Shown here: piece after piece, positions 8,650-21,000 of the stretch
How positions within the stretch are numbered: the stretch's first letter is position 1
Layout of the letters: every line of letters starts with the position of its first letter
Assembly: GCF_000715015.1 (NCBI RefSeq)
Contig: NZ_JMIW01000005.1
Location: 1 to 64,000, forward strand
From: Erythrobacter longus
GTDB lineage: Bacteria > Pseudomonadota > Alphaproteobacteria > Sphingomonadales > Sphingomonadaceae
Reading direction: 5' to 3'
DNA length: 64,000 bases
Notes under the pieces: generated by a model
Told to the model about the DNA's origin: nothing
The model's input: only the letters and a program-made list of their open reading frames with translations
Database searches by the model: none
Translations under genes and position numbers: made by a program

Positions 8650-9074
8650 GACAGATTCCTTTTCTTGAAGGGTCTGTCACCGTTGCCGCACTCCCCTGCG
8701 ACGTTGGGTTGGTTCTCAAATTGCTGTTGCGGACCTTGCGATCAGATACTCAACTCAGCGCCACCCTTGGCTTAGGTGACGTGAGCCAACCTACGTGAAT
8801 CGCAAAGGTGTAGGAAAGAACAAAAAGAGATCAAATTGCGTTGTGCGCAATCAGGAAGACGAGTACAGATACACTCGGATCGTTTGGGACGCGAAAAATT
8901 TCCCACAGCGCTCAATCGGAGCGAAAGGGAGGCCAGAATACAGAAAATGGGAAATCGCAAGCCTCCGGAAAACTAGGAGCAATTTGTACCGCTAAGGCAG
9001 GTCCCTTATGAGACCTGTACTAGCGACATAATCAACACCCAACCTGAATTCACCGAGCTGATCGGCTCACCTAC
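8650..9074. other. 425-base gap at the right side of the mobile element
   Basis: No convincing gene. It is more AT-rich than the flanks and separates the AlpA-like gene from the stop of the giant RTX gene. A 66-codon plus-strand frame (8795-8995) is basic and featureless and is not called. The gap holds a compound hairpin near its right end (8990-9025). By position it should contain the promoter of the transfer operon and may contain the element's oriT and attachment site; none of these can be pinned down by eye. Confidence 0.5.
8990..9025. repeat. Compound inverted repeat (6-bp inner and 5-bp outer arms)
   Basis: The outer arms CGCTA/TAGCG enclose perfect inner arms CAGGTC/GACCTG separated by an 8-base loop, with 3-base internal loops on each side. 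No T-tract follows on either strand, so it is a poor intrinsic terminator. It sits 50 bases past the RTX stop codon. It could end or stabilise the RTX transcript, or be a recombination or nicking structure of the mobile element. Confidence 0.5.
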
Positions 9075-12000
9075 TCACGCATAGAAATACATATGGTCAG
9101 GCGTATCAGTTCGCAATCGATCTGTTTCCGCAGCTTCGTTTACACCAAAAGCGTTCATCTCCTGCCGGATCATCATCAGCCTGCGCGCCAGCTCGGCTTC
9201 GGAGTTTGCTGGTCCCTTGCTGTCATTAGCATGGGTCACAGCATCCTCTGGGATAGAGGCAATGCCATCTTGCGTGATGGAAGGATGGTCTGCTGCCCAT
9301 CGCTGCTCGATCACACTGTCAAAGAAGCGCTGTTGAGCATGAAGTTCACCACCCGCAGGATCAAACATTAAGCGCTCATGAGGAAGAGCTTGAGTGGACT
9401 GAGCGCCCACTGTTCCAAAAAGACCAAACCGCTCGCGTTCCCGCGGGATATCGAAGCTTCGTTGAGGCTGCGCGAACCGATCGAAGAGATCGGAGTTGGT
9501 GCCACCCAGATCGCCGCGCAGCGAAGCGAACACCTCATCAATCGATGGGAACTCTTCTCGCAGCTGGGGTCCAGAAGCGGAGCGGAAGAACAGATCAGAG
9601 GAGAACTCCAAACCTGCAAACCCAATCGACGCCAGATCGAATGCAGAGCTTCGTGCGGGGCTACCTTCTGCCGGACGATAGGCCAGCGACACATCCGCTG
9701 CCGTGCTGGTGGTGCCATTGCTGCGGGTAAAGCTGGTGGTTGCTGTAACTGCGTTGCGGTCAAGTTTAACGCGATCATCAAGGCCCGTCGCAGCCAAGGA
9801 GATGGAGACGATGCCCGCTTCTTCTAGTGTTCTCAACTCGCCGCTGTCGGTGCGGCCATTGCCATTGCGATCCTGCCATACGCGAAGCTCGCCAAAGCGC
9901 GCATCGCTTGCGTCGACCACACCGTCACGGTTGCTATCCATAGTGGCAAGGCCTTGCAGCCCGGTACGCGCTTCCTCATTTTCAGAGGCTAGGGTCAGTT
10001 CGGATGCCTCAGTGATCAGCCCGTCATTGTTTCGGTCGATCACTAGGAAGCCATCGTCGCCTGAGAGCCATCCCGTCCGATCGCTGCGCCCATCGCCTGC
10101 ATAGTCAAAGCGAGCATTTGAGCGCTTCATCCGCACCATCTCAACACCATCGCCGTCAAGATCGAGTACCACAGGCGCAAAGCGGCCATAGTCGCCCTCC
10201 TTAGTGGTGATCACCGTATTCGCGCCCAGCTGTCCTGCAAGGCTGCTGACGTCTGAGCGACGACGTTTGCGGTCCACCGCAGCAACGCCGCCTGAGATGT
10301 GGATACGGTACTTCTTCGCCTTACGGTCGAAGGCGTAGCTGGTCGTATCAAGCTCTGGCAGGTTGCCCGCAGCTGAGAAATAGGTGAGCGCCGCATCGGC
10401 AAACTCGCGGGTCTGACCGTTGATCAGCGTAAAGCTGCCGGTGTTGGCAACAGCGACTTCGCCAAACTCAATTGCGCCCTCAACCGGGGTTCCATCAAGA
10501 TTGATCGAAGCGATGCCCACTTCGCGCAATGTGGCGGTTTCGCCTTCGTCAACTGCGCCGTCACCATCGGCATCGTTCCAGACACCGAAGTCTGCAAAGC
10601 GATCATCGTCGCTGTTCAGGATACCATCGCCGTTGCTGTCGAAGGCGGCAAGGCCTTCTAGGTCAGTGGCGGCGTTTTCAACATCATCGATAAAGCTGAT
10701 TTCTTGAGCGCCAGAGACCGTTCCATTGCCATCCCGGTCAAGGAACAGGAACGCATCATTGCCACCGATCCAACTGGTATTATCCGCAAGGCCATCACCA
10801 TCGAGATCAAACAGCGCATCGCTCTCAGCCGCACTAACCGTCTGAACGCCGTCGCCAGCCAAATCGAGAATGATGGGCGAAGCGATATTGAGCGTCACCC
10901 CATCCTTAAACTCAAGCTGCTCGATTGAAATCAGCGTATCAACGCCGTCATCGCCATCAACCGCAGTGTTGAGATCAACGGTCTGAGTAACGTTGAAGAA
11001 ACCGCCCGATGTAAAGATTTGATAGTCGGCCCGGTCACCCAGCAGATGCGCTGTATCAAAGCCAAACCCGCCGTAAAGCGCATCATCGCCCTGGCCACCA
11101 TAAAGGTCGTCATTGCCCCACAGGCCAAAGATGCGGTCATTGCCATCACCGCCTGCCAGCTCATCGCTGGCAAAGCCACCAAAGATACGGTCATTGCCGC
11201 CCGCACCAAAGATACGGTTGCGGCCAAAAAGCGATCCGAACAGGAAGTTGTTGTTGTCGTTCCCTTGGCGGAATCCATCGAACGCATCCGATGGGTCGAT
11301 GTCTATGGTGACAGTGGCCGTTGATGTGAACTCGCCATCGGTCACCGTGTAGGTGAAGGTCGCCTCACCCACATAGACTGCATCAGGAATGTAGATGATA
11401 TTGCCATCTGTATCGACGCTCACTTCGCCAATGCTAGCATCCTGAACGCTGACCAATGTGAGCGCATCGCCTTGCGCATCCACATCGTTCTCGAACAACG
11501 TGTTCGGATCGATGGCAAGTGTGCGATTGGCAGTGGTGACGAAGACGCCATCATCTTCAGCGACCGGAGCGGTATTGCCTCCGATAACGGTGAGGACAAA
11601 GCTGTCGCTGACGCTCGCCTGACCGTCTGAGGCGGTGACGGTGATCGCATAATCACCCGTTTCGGCAGGCACGCTGTCCGAAGCAAGGATACCGCCGGTA
11701 AAGGTGAGCCAGCTTGGGAGGCCTGAGCCATCCGAGAGGCCTGCGTTGAAGGTCAGTGCATCGCCATCCACATCGGCAAAGACGCCGTTTGTGAAGTCGA
11801 TTGTGAGCGCATCGCCCACATTGGCTTCCACGTCCGGGGTGGCCTGGACGAGTGTCGGCGCGTCATTCACTGGGTCAATCGTGAGCGTGAATGTGTCGGA
11901 AACACTAAATTCGCCATCGCTTGCGGTGACTGTCAGGTCAGACGCACCGTTGAAGTCCTGCGGCGGGGTGCCAGTGAAGGTCGCGCCATCGAAGGTCAGC

Positions 12001-15000
12001 CAATTTGGCAGCGGGGCGCCATCCGAGAGGGTTGCGCTCAGTGTCAGAGCATCGCCATCCACGTCAGCAAAGGTATCGGCGGGGAGAGCGAGCGAAATCG
12101 CTGCATCCTCATCCGAAGACACATCGGCCAGTGCTTGCGTCAGAACCGGTGCATCGTTGACCGGATCTACGGTGAGCGTGAAGGCAGCGTCTGCTGTCAG
12201 CTCGCCATCGCTAGCAGTGACGGTCAAGTCCAACGCACCGTTGAAGTCTTGCGGGGGCGTGCCAGTGAAGGTCGCGCCGTCAAAGGCGAGCCAATCGGGA
12301 AGGTCGCTGCCGTCCGCAAGCCTCGCTGTGATGGTGAGCGCAGGGCCATCTACATCCGCAAAAGTTTCGGCGGGCACAGCAACGCTGATTGCTGTGTCTT
12401 CTGCGAAGGACACATCGGGCAGCGCCTGAACCAAGGTCGGCGCATCGTTCACTGGATCGATTGTCAAAGTGAAGGTGTCAGAGGCGCTGAGCGCGCCGTC
12501 CGATGCAGTCACCGTTAGATCGAAAGCTCCATTGAAGTCTTGCGGCGGCGTGCCGGTGAAGGCGTTGCCATCGAAGCTCAGCCAATCGGGTAGCGGGCTG
12601 CCGTCAGACAGGGTCGCCGTCAGCGTTAGAGCATCGCCGTCAATATCGACAAAGGTGTTCGCCGGAAGCGCGATGGAGATCGCAGTGTCCTCAGGTGCAA
12701 ACGCATTGGCGATGCCTTGGAGGAGCTCTGGCGCATCATTCACTGAGGCGATTTGCAGGGTGAAGTTGTCGGAAACCGAGAACTCGCCATCGGACGCAGT
12801 GACAGTGAGGCCGACAAGGCCGAAGAAGTTTTCAGGCGGTGTGCCTGTGAATTCCACGCCGTCAAAGCTGATCCAATCGGGAAGCTCGCTTCCGTCGGAC
12901 AAGGTCGCCGTGAGCGTCAGCGCATCGCCATCCACATCGGCGAAGGTCTCTGCCGGGATCGCAAAGGCGAAGCTCGTGTCTTCAGCGGTGTTTGCATCCC
13001 CGATATCCTGCACGAGGATAGGCGCATCATTCACCGGATCGATGGTGAGCGTGAAGCTGTCGCTTACCGACAATTCGCCATCGCTTGCGGTGACCGTGAG
13101 GCCGAGCGAACCGTTGAAGTCCTGAGGCGGGGTGCCGGTGAAGGCAGTCCCGTCAAAGCTGAGCCACGCGGGCAGCTCGCTGCCATCGCTTAGCGTTGCG
13201 GTGAGAGCCAGAGCATCGCCTTCCACATCGGTGAACGTATCAGTCGGCACGTCAATGTTGATCGAGGCGTCCTCTTGGGAAGTCACATCGCTCAGCGCCT
13301 GGACCAGAACCGGTGCATCATTCACAGGATCGATGCTGAGGGTGAAGGTGTCCTCAGCCGTAAACTCGCCATCGCTCGCCGTAACGGTTAGCTCCAGATT
13401 GCCGTTGAAATCCTGCGGCGGTGTACCTTCGAAGGTCTCGCCATCGAAGGTCAGCCAATCGGGCAGAGCGCTGCCATCGGAAAGCGTGGCGGTGAGCGTC
13501 AAAGCATCACCATCGACGTCCACAAAAGCATCGGCAGGCAGAGCAACGCTGACGCTCGCGTCCTCATCGCTCCAGACATCAGGCAACATCTGTACCAGCA
13601 TCGGCGCATCATTCACCGGATCGATGGTGAGCGCGAAGGTGTCGCTTGCAGAGAACTCGCCATCGCTTGCGGACACGGTGATATTGAGCGTGCCGTTGAA
13701 GTGCTGCGGCGGCGTGCCTGTGAGGTTGACGCCGTCGAACATCAGCCAATCGGGCAGCGGTGAGCCGTCCTCAAGGGTGGCTGAGAAGGCCAGCGGGCTG
13801 CTGTCGACGTCTGAGAAATTGCCGGTTTCAATTGCAAAACTGAAGGCTGTGTCCTCGGTAGAAGTGAGGTCAGTAAGCTCGGCATCCAACACCGGCGCAT
13901 CGTTAACCGCCGCCACAAAGACGCTGACCTGCGCAGTCGATTCAACCGTGCCATCAGAGACAGTGTATTCAAACCGGATCTGACCGCTTTCATTGGCTGG
14001 CGGGGTGAGCGTGATCGTGCCGTCATCCTCGATAACCGCGCTCGCGCCCTCGGTGATCGCTGTGACCGAAGTGATGGTGATTGTGTCGCCATCTGGGTCG
14101 ATATCGTTTGCAAGGAAGGCAGACGGCGCAAGGTTAAGCGCCACGTCTTCATCGCTCGCAAAGCTATCACCAGTGACACGCGCGGCATCGTTTACCGGCG
14201 TCACTTCGATAGTGACCGTGCCCGTGACTGGATTAGTATCGCCGTCGGTGACGAGATACTCAAAGGTCGCCGTGCCGAAGAAATCGGGGTTTGGCGTGAA
14301 GGTGACCACGCCATCCACAAGCGAAACCGCACCGCCCAAGGCATTCTCAACCGCCACCAATGTGAGTTCGGTTGAGTCCACATCAGTGTCATTGCCGATA
14401 AGGTCGGCTGCGACGAGCTCCAGCGGTGTGTCTTCCGCGATGGTGAAGCTGTCCGCGACCGTTTCGGGCGCATCGGCGATATCGCTGATCTCAACCGTGA
14501 CCGTCGCGAAATCTTCAGAGATCGCACCTTTGTCATCGCGCGCACGGTAACGCACGGTGATGGTGCCGTTGTAGTTCAGCGGAGGGGTTAGCAGCAGATT
14601 GCCGCCATCAAGCTCGATGGTACCAATATCGGTTTCAAACTCGGCGAACTCGAGCACATCGCCTTCAGGATCGCTGTCATTGCCAAAGACGTCGGCTGCG
14701 CGGATGACAAAGACCTTGTCTTCATCGCCGATAAACGGCCCTTCATCATCGACCACCACAGGCGCATCGTTGATCGGGGAGACTTCGATGGAAGCGGTGG
14801 CTTCGTCCTCAAACTCGCCATCGCTTACCCAATATTTAAACGAGGCAGGCCCGTTGTAATCAGGTGCGGGCGTGAAGACGATGTTGCCATCATCATCAAA
14901 GGCAACGCTTCCCTGCTCTGGGAACTCATCGAGACGCGAGACGAACAATGTGTCGCCGTTCGGGTCTGTGTCGTTGGCGAGAAGCTCGGCCTGCGTGATC

Positions 15001-18000
15001 ACCAGCGGCGTATCTTCAAGGCCATCGAAGGTCTCGCCGCGAGCAACTGGCGGATCGTTGGCCGGAAGCACGGTCACATTAACCGACGCAGTGCCCACAA
15101 GGCCTGTGCCCTCCTCAACCACGGAATAGCTGAAGCTCGCTGAGCCTTCGAAGTCGGCATCGGGCGTAAAGCGGATGAACTGCGCGCCGTCGATAATCTC
15201 AAGCGCGGCCGTGCCGTTTACGCCTTCGCCAATGCCGGCAAAGGAGAAGTTATCACCTTCAAGGTCAAAGTCATTGGCGAGAAGCGAAGCTGCTGAAATA
15301 AGGACGTCCATGCCCGAGCGCACGCTTGCGTTGTCGCTTTGCGGACGGGGCGCATCGTTCACAGGCAGCACCTCAACAGTGACTGTTGCGAAGTCAAAGC
15401 CGCCATTGCCATCTGACAAGCGGTAACGGAAGGCCGCAGCGCCATTGTAATCTGCATCGGGGCGGAAGGTGACAAAACCAGCGGCCTCAATCGTGGCGGT
15501 TCCATTGCCGCCATCAACCTCTTCAAAGCCATTGATGGTGAGGGTGTCGCCATCAATGTCGCTATCATTGGCAAGCAGCCATGCGAACGGGATCGAAACC
15601 GAGCCGTCTTCGTCGACCACATAACCGCCGTCATCATCAACAGCGACGGGCGCATCATTGACGGGGCGCACGTTGACTTCAACCACAGCCGAGGACACGC
15701 GGCCAGTGCCATCAGTCATCCGGTATCGGAAGAATGCATCACCGTTGAAGTTCTCTTCGCCCAAGAAGGTGATGGTGTCATCGTCGTTGAGCGTTACTGA
15801 GCCACCAGAAATCGCCTCGACTGAGACAACACTCAAGACCGCATTATCGGTCGCAATATCGTTCACCAGCAAGTCAGATGCAGCAAAGGTGAAGGCAACG
15901 TCTTCATCCACGAGGCGCACGATGTCGCTCTCTGCCTGCAAACGTCCTGCGCCTGCACTCGCATCGATAGTGGCACGGTCCCAGACGGTGCCATCGCCAA
16001 AGACCAGCGTTTCGATGCCGGTGCCATCGCCGATGAAGTGGTCGGTGATCCGCACCATGTCAGAGCCGATGCCCTCGGCTTGCTCAAGCTCGACAATGAG
16101 ATCGTCGCCATCGGCATAAACGCTCACCGCATCAGGGGCGAAGTCACCCACGATCTCAAGGACATCGCTGTCGGTGAGAGCGGTGCCTTCGTTGATGATG
16201 TCAGAGCCGCTGCCGCGCGCAAGGATATAGCGATCAGAACCGCCGCCGCCTGAAAGCGTGTCATCGCCAAGCGATCCGTCAAGGAGGTTGTCACTGCCAT
16301 CGCCAGTGATATCATCGCTAAAACGCGAGCCGCGAACGTTTTCGAAATTGCTGACGGTATCGCCAGCTGCATCACCTGCTGAACCGGTGCCAGCGCCAAG
16401 GTCAATCGCGATGCCGCCTACGCTATCGCTGTAGTCGAGCGTGTCGACGCCATCGCCACCGTCAAGTTCGTCTGCGCCGCCAAGGCCTGCGATTACATTG
16501 TCTTCAGCGTCACCTGTGATGGTGTCGTCGTGAGCCGAGCCGATGATGTTCTCAACATTGGTGATCTGATCACCTTCGGCATCGCCGCCGCTTGCTGTGC
16601 CAGCGCCAAGATCGATGGTGATGCCCGTTTCAGAGAGCCAATAGCGCGCCGTATCGACGCCCTCGCCGCCATCGATAATATCGCCATCGCGGCCGCCTTC
16701 GATGAGGTCATCGCCGCCGCCTGCAAGGATAGTGTCAGCGCCGCGACCGCCATTCAGGAAGTTGGCTTCATCATCGCCGGTGAGGCTGTCGGCGCCCACA
16801 GTGCCGATGAGGTTTTCGATGGAGACAAGTGTGTCGCCAGCAGCATCCCCGCCGCTGGCTGTGCCCGCCGCAAGGTCAATGACAACAGGATCGAGCGAGT
16901 CTGAGTAGTCCGCCGTATCGCTGCCCTCACCGCCATCGATGCTGTCCGCGCCTTCCGCGCCAACAATCGAGTCATCGCCTTCGCCACCGGAAAGCTCATC
17001 GTCGCCATCGCGCCCGTCGATGAAGTCATTGCCCGCACCACCAGCGATGGTGTTGAATTCATCGGTGCCGAACAATTGGTCTGAGCCTTGCCCGCCGATG
17101 AGGCCCTCGATGGAAATCAGCTCATCGCCCTGCGCAAAGCCGCCTTGGCCGATGCGCGAGTTGATATCGACGCGCAGAGCCACCTCGGAATCGCTGAAGT
17201 CGGCTATGTCAAAGCCTTCGCCGCCATCCAAGAGATCCGCGCCATCGCCGCCGCGAAGGATGTCATCGCCCTCGCGCCCGAAGAGATCATCGACGCCGCC
17301 AAACCCGACAAGTGTCTCTCCTTCAGCCGAACCAATCAGCAAATCGCGAAGCTCGCTGCCCTCAATGATCAGATCGCGGTTGTCGCGCACGGTGGTGGCA
17401 ACATCGGCAGTATCGGTAAGGCCCGTCTCATCCGAAAGCGTATAGCCAAGCGTCAGATCGCCTGAGAACGCCGGGTCGATTTCGATAACGATGAACTCAT
17501 CGCCATAGATCGAAGCTGTGCCTTCAGTGCTGGTGAGCGTATCAAGGATTTCGAGATTGTCCGAACCAAACCGGTTCACAAACCCGCCATTGGGGAGCCA
17601 GGCCGATTGGTCGATGTCAAAATCATTCGCGGTCAAGTCAGAGATACGAATGACGACAGGGCGACCAAGGCCGCTCTCGATATCCTCATCATCATCCGCC
17701 GTTGGAGCGTCATCCACAGGCGTGAAGTCCACATCAATGCGGCCTTCATCGGTGAAGACGCCGTCACTAATGGTGTAAAGGAGCGTACCACTGGCCGGCA
17801 GATCAGCGATGGGCTCAATCACAAGATCGCCGTCATCGTTGAAGTAGAAATCAGCAAATTCGTCAGCTGACGCTCCCAGGCTTCTCACCTGAACAAGCTC
17901 AATCGCATCGCCATTGGGGTCAAAGTCGTTGGCGAGAAGCTGCTCGCGCGTGATGATCAGAGGCTGATCTTCAACACCGGTAGCCACATAATCGACAGCA

Positions 18001-21000
18001 ACCGGCGCAACATTCCCGGTAGGCCGGAAATAGACGCTTACATTGCCATCATCGACAAGCCCCTCAGGGTCAGAGATGACATAGCGGAAGTTCGCAAAGC
18101 CCCAGTAGTTTTCGTCCGGCGTAAAGTAGATCAGGCCGTCATCGCGCAGCTCAACATCGCCATTGACGCCGCCGGTAACGGTCTCGATCGAAATGGCATC
18201 GCCTTCGATATCGAAGTCATTGGCGAGTATCGTAGCAGGGTCGATAACCAGCACCTGATCCTGGTTCGTGATAAGACCTGACACGCTGCCAATTCCAAAT
18301 GGTCGATCATCACGGGTAACCGGAGCGTCATTAATGGGGTTGACGGTGATAGAGACCGTTTGGCTTGTGACACCTCCTTGACCATCATCGACAACATAAG
18401 TGAAGCCAGCCTCTCCGAAGAAATTACGGTCAGGGGTAAACAGGATTGTGTTGTTCTCAAACAGCTCAACATCACCGCCAATCGCGCTGCGCACGGCTGA
18501 GATCACAACGGGGGTGCCATCAGGATCGAAATCGTTATCAGTCAGCAATTCGCCCGAGATAAAGAGCGGATTATCTTCATCGATAACAAAGCTATCGGCC
18601 TGCGTCACAGGCACATCATTGACCGGGTCTACCACAAGGCTTGCCGTTGCGCTCGCAGTGCCGCCAGCGCCGTCATCAATGAAGTATGTGAAAGAAGCTG
18701 AGCCAAAGAAATCACCAATCGGCGAGATCAGCACAGAGCCATCGTCATTGAGGATAGCATCGACATTACCATCGCCTGACACGCCGGCAATCGTGAGCGT
18801 ATCGCCGTCAATATCGCTATCATTGTCGAGCACTGCCTGAACCTGATCGCGGTTGATCGTGATCGGCACGCCTTCGTCAGTGGTGAAGCCAGTGGCGTCG
18901 TTTCGCGCAATGGGCGCATCATTGACGGGGAGCACATCAATTGTGACGTTCGCTTCATCACGGCCACCATCGGGCGTGTTGGCGACGTAAACGAAGCTCG
19001 CCTCGCCGTTGAATTCAGCAAACGGGGTGAAGGTTATGTCGCCGCTGCTCGATAGCGAGACGGTGCCGCCAACCGCATCTTTGACTTGGCTCACTTCAAA
19101 CCGGTCGCCGTCGACGTCATTGGCAAGAAGATCGCGGTCACGGATGATCAGGGTTTCGTCTTCATTGACGCTGATGCCGCTATCGTCATTGGCAATCGCC
19201 TCAGGGCGAACGCGGACTGTGACGCTTGCCTCGGTGACGCCCTGGCGGCCATCCGTGACGAGATAAGCGACAGACGCAAAGCCAGTGAATTCAGGGTCAG
19301 AGGTGAACTCAATTGTCCCGTCAGGCAGAAACGTGGCGCTGCCACCGACAACTTCGCCCACACTTTGGATCGCAAGCGGATCGCCGTCTGCGTCAAAATC
19401 ATTGCCAAGGAGGCTCTCGCTGTCGATTGCCAGCACTGTGCCCTGCACAACATCCTGGAAGCCGTCTGGATTAACGATAGGCGCATTGTTGCCAACCAGC
19501 GCCTCGATTGTGGCGAAATCCCAAACCACGCCATCCTCGGCAAACTCAATCGTCTCAATCCGATCCTCGCCTTCGGAAATCAGATTGATGATAGTGAGGC
19601 TGTCCGCTGGCGCACCGATGAAGTTCAGCGCAACGCCGGTTGATGCGTAGAACAGGCGAGACAAACGCACATCAGTTGACGCATAGCCCTCGATGATAAT
19701 GCGGTCGTTCCCGCCGCCATTGTCCTCGATCAGGTCGTTTCCATCGCCTGCGCGGTAGATATAAGTATCGTCTCCAAACAGACCGAAGAGCGCATCTTCT
19801 CCCGCTCCGCCAGCAAGCGTGTCATTGCCGGAAAAGCCGTAGATTTGAGCAGCACTTGGCGTGTTGAAGCCTGCAATAAGATCAGCGCGGAGTTCATCAG
19901 GCGTGATGGTTGTGCCATCTGAGAACTCGATGAGATCAACACCTTCTTCGCCATCAGCGAGCGCCCCAGCAAGAATAGCAGTGTCGCCCGATGAGAAGGT
20001 GATAATGAGATCATCGCCAGCAGGCGGACTCCTGAACAGATCGGTGATATCAGCCGCGCTAAAGTCAGCGAAGATGATCCGGTCTGCGGTTCCGCCTGTA
20101 TCAACAATGCGATCAATCCCATCACCAAGGTTGAAGCGATAGATGTCGTCGCCAAGGCCACCTGCGAGAACATCATTGCCCGCGCCGCCCGTGAGTTCAT
20201 CGGCAAGGTCGGTCCCGATGATCGTATCGCCATCATCAGAGGCGAGATCAGAGATAGCTCGGCTCACCAGATCCGCTTGAGTGAGCGTTTCACCGCTATC
20301 GACAAAGGTGATGCTCTCAACCGCAGTAGCCGCTTCGAGACCGCCAATAATAAGAATGGAACTGCCATTGCCGAAGTCGAGCAAGAGATCGTCATTGCCT
20401 GCTTCGAACCGGCGGGTTGTCAGGTCGACGCTGGTGAGGCCGGAAATCTGGATAGAATCCACCCCTGAGGCATCGCGCACGATGTCACGGCCGTCGCCTG
20501 CCGCGTATATATAGGCGTCATCATCGCTGCCACCTTGCAGCAGGTCATTGCCAGTTCCGCCAGTGATCGTGTCATTACCCGAGCCGCCGTCGACCCGGTC
20601 ATTGCCTGCATCACCGCGCAAGATGTCATCGCCGCCATTACCGAAGATTCGGTCATTGCCAGCTGCGCCCGCCAGAGTTTCGCCTGTGCTCAGCCCCTGG
20701 TAAACATCGTCGCCGGGCGTTCCCAAGGTCGCAAATGCGACCATGTCGTCGTGGGTAATCTCAGTGCCGTCTGCAAAACGTACGATCTCAACCTGATTGG
20801 CCGCGTTCGACAGAGCATTCTGGATAGTGAGCCGATCATCGCTTCCCACAAGTCGCAATTGCAGATCAGATGTACCGCTGCGCACAACGATGAGATTGCG
20901 CGGGCCTATGTCAGCCGCCAGCTCGATTACATCAACGCCGCCGCTATCGAGAATTGTGTCCTGACCACCACCCCGGCGCCAAATATAGGTATCGTTCTCG

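Noticed and set aside
8795-8995. 66-codon plus-strand frame in the gap near the mobile-element edge
   Set aside because: Basic, no family, no ribosome-binding site, and it covers part of a hairpin.
11573-13905. Regular repeats considered as a CRISPR array
   Set aside because: The unit is about 291 bp, fully coding and conserved along its length, with no short repeat/unique spacer structure.
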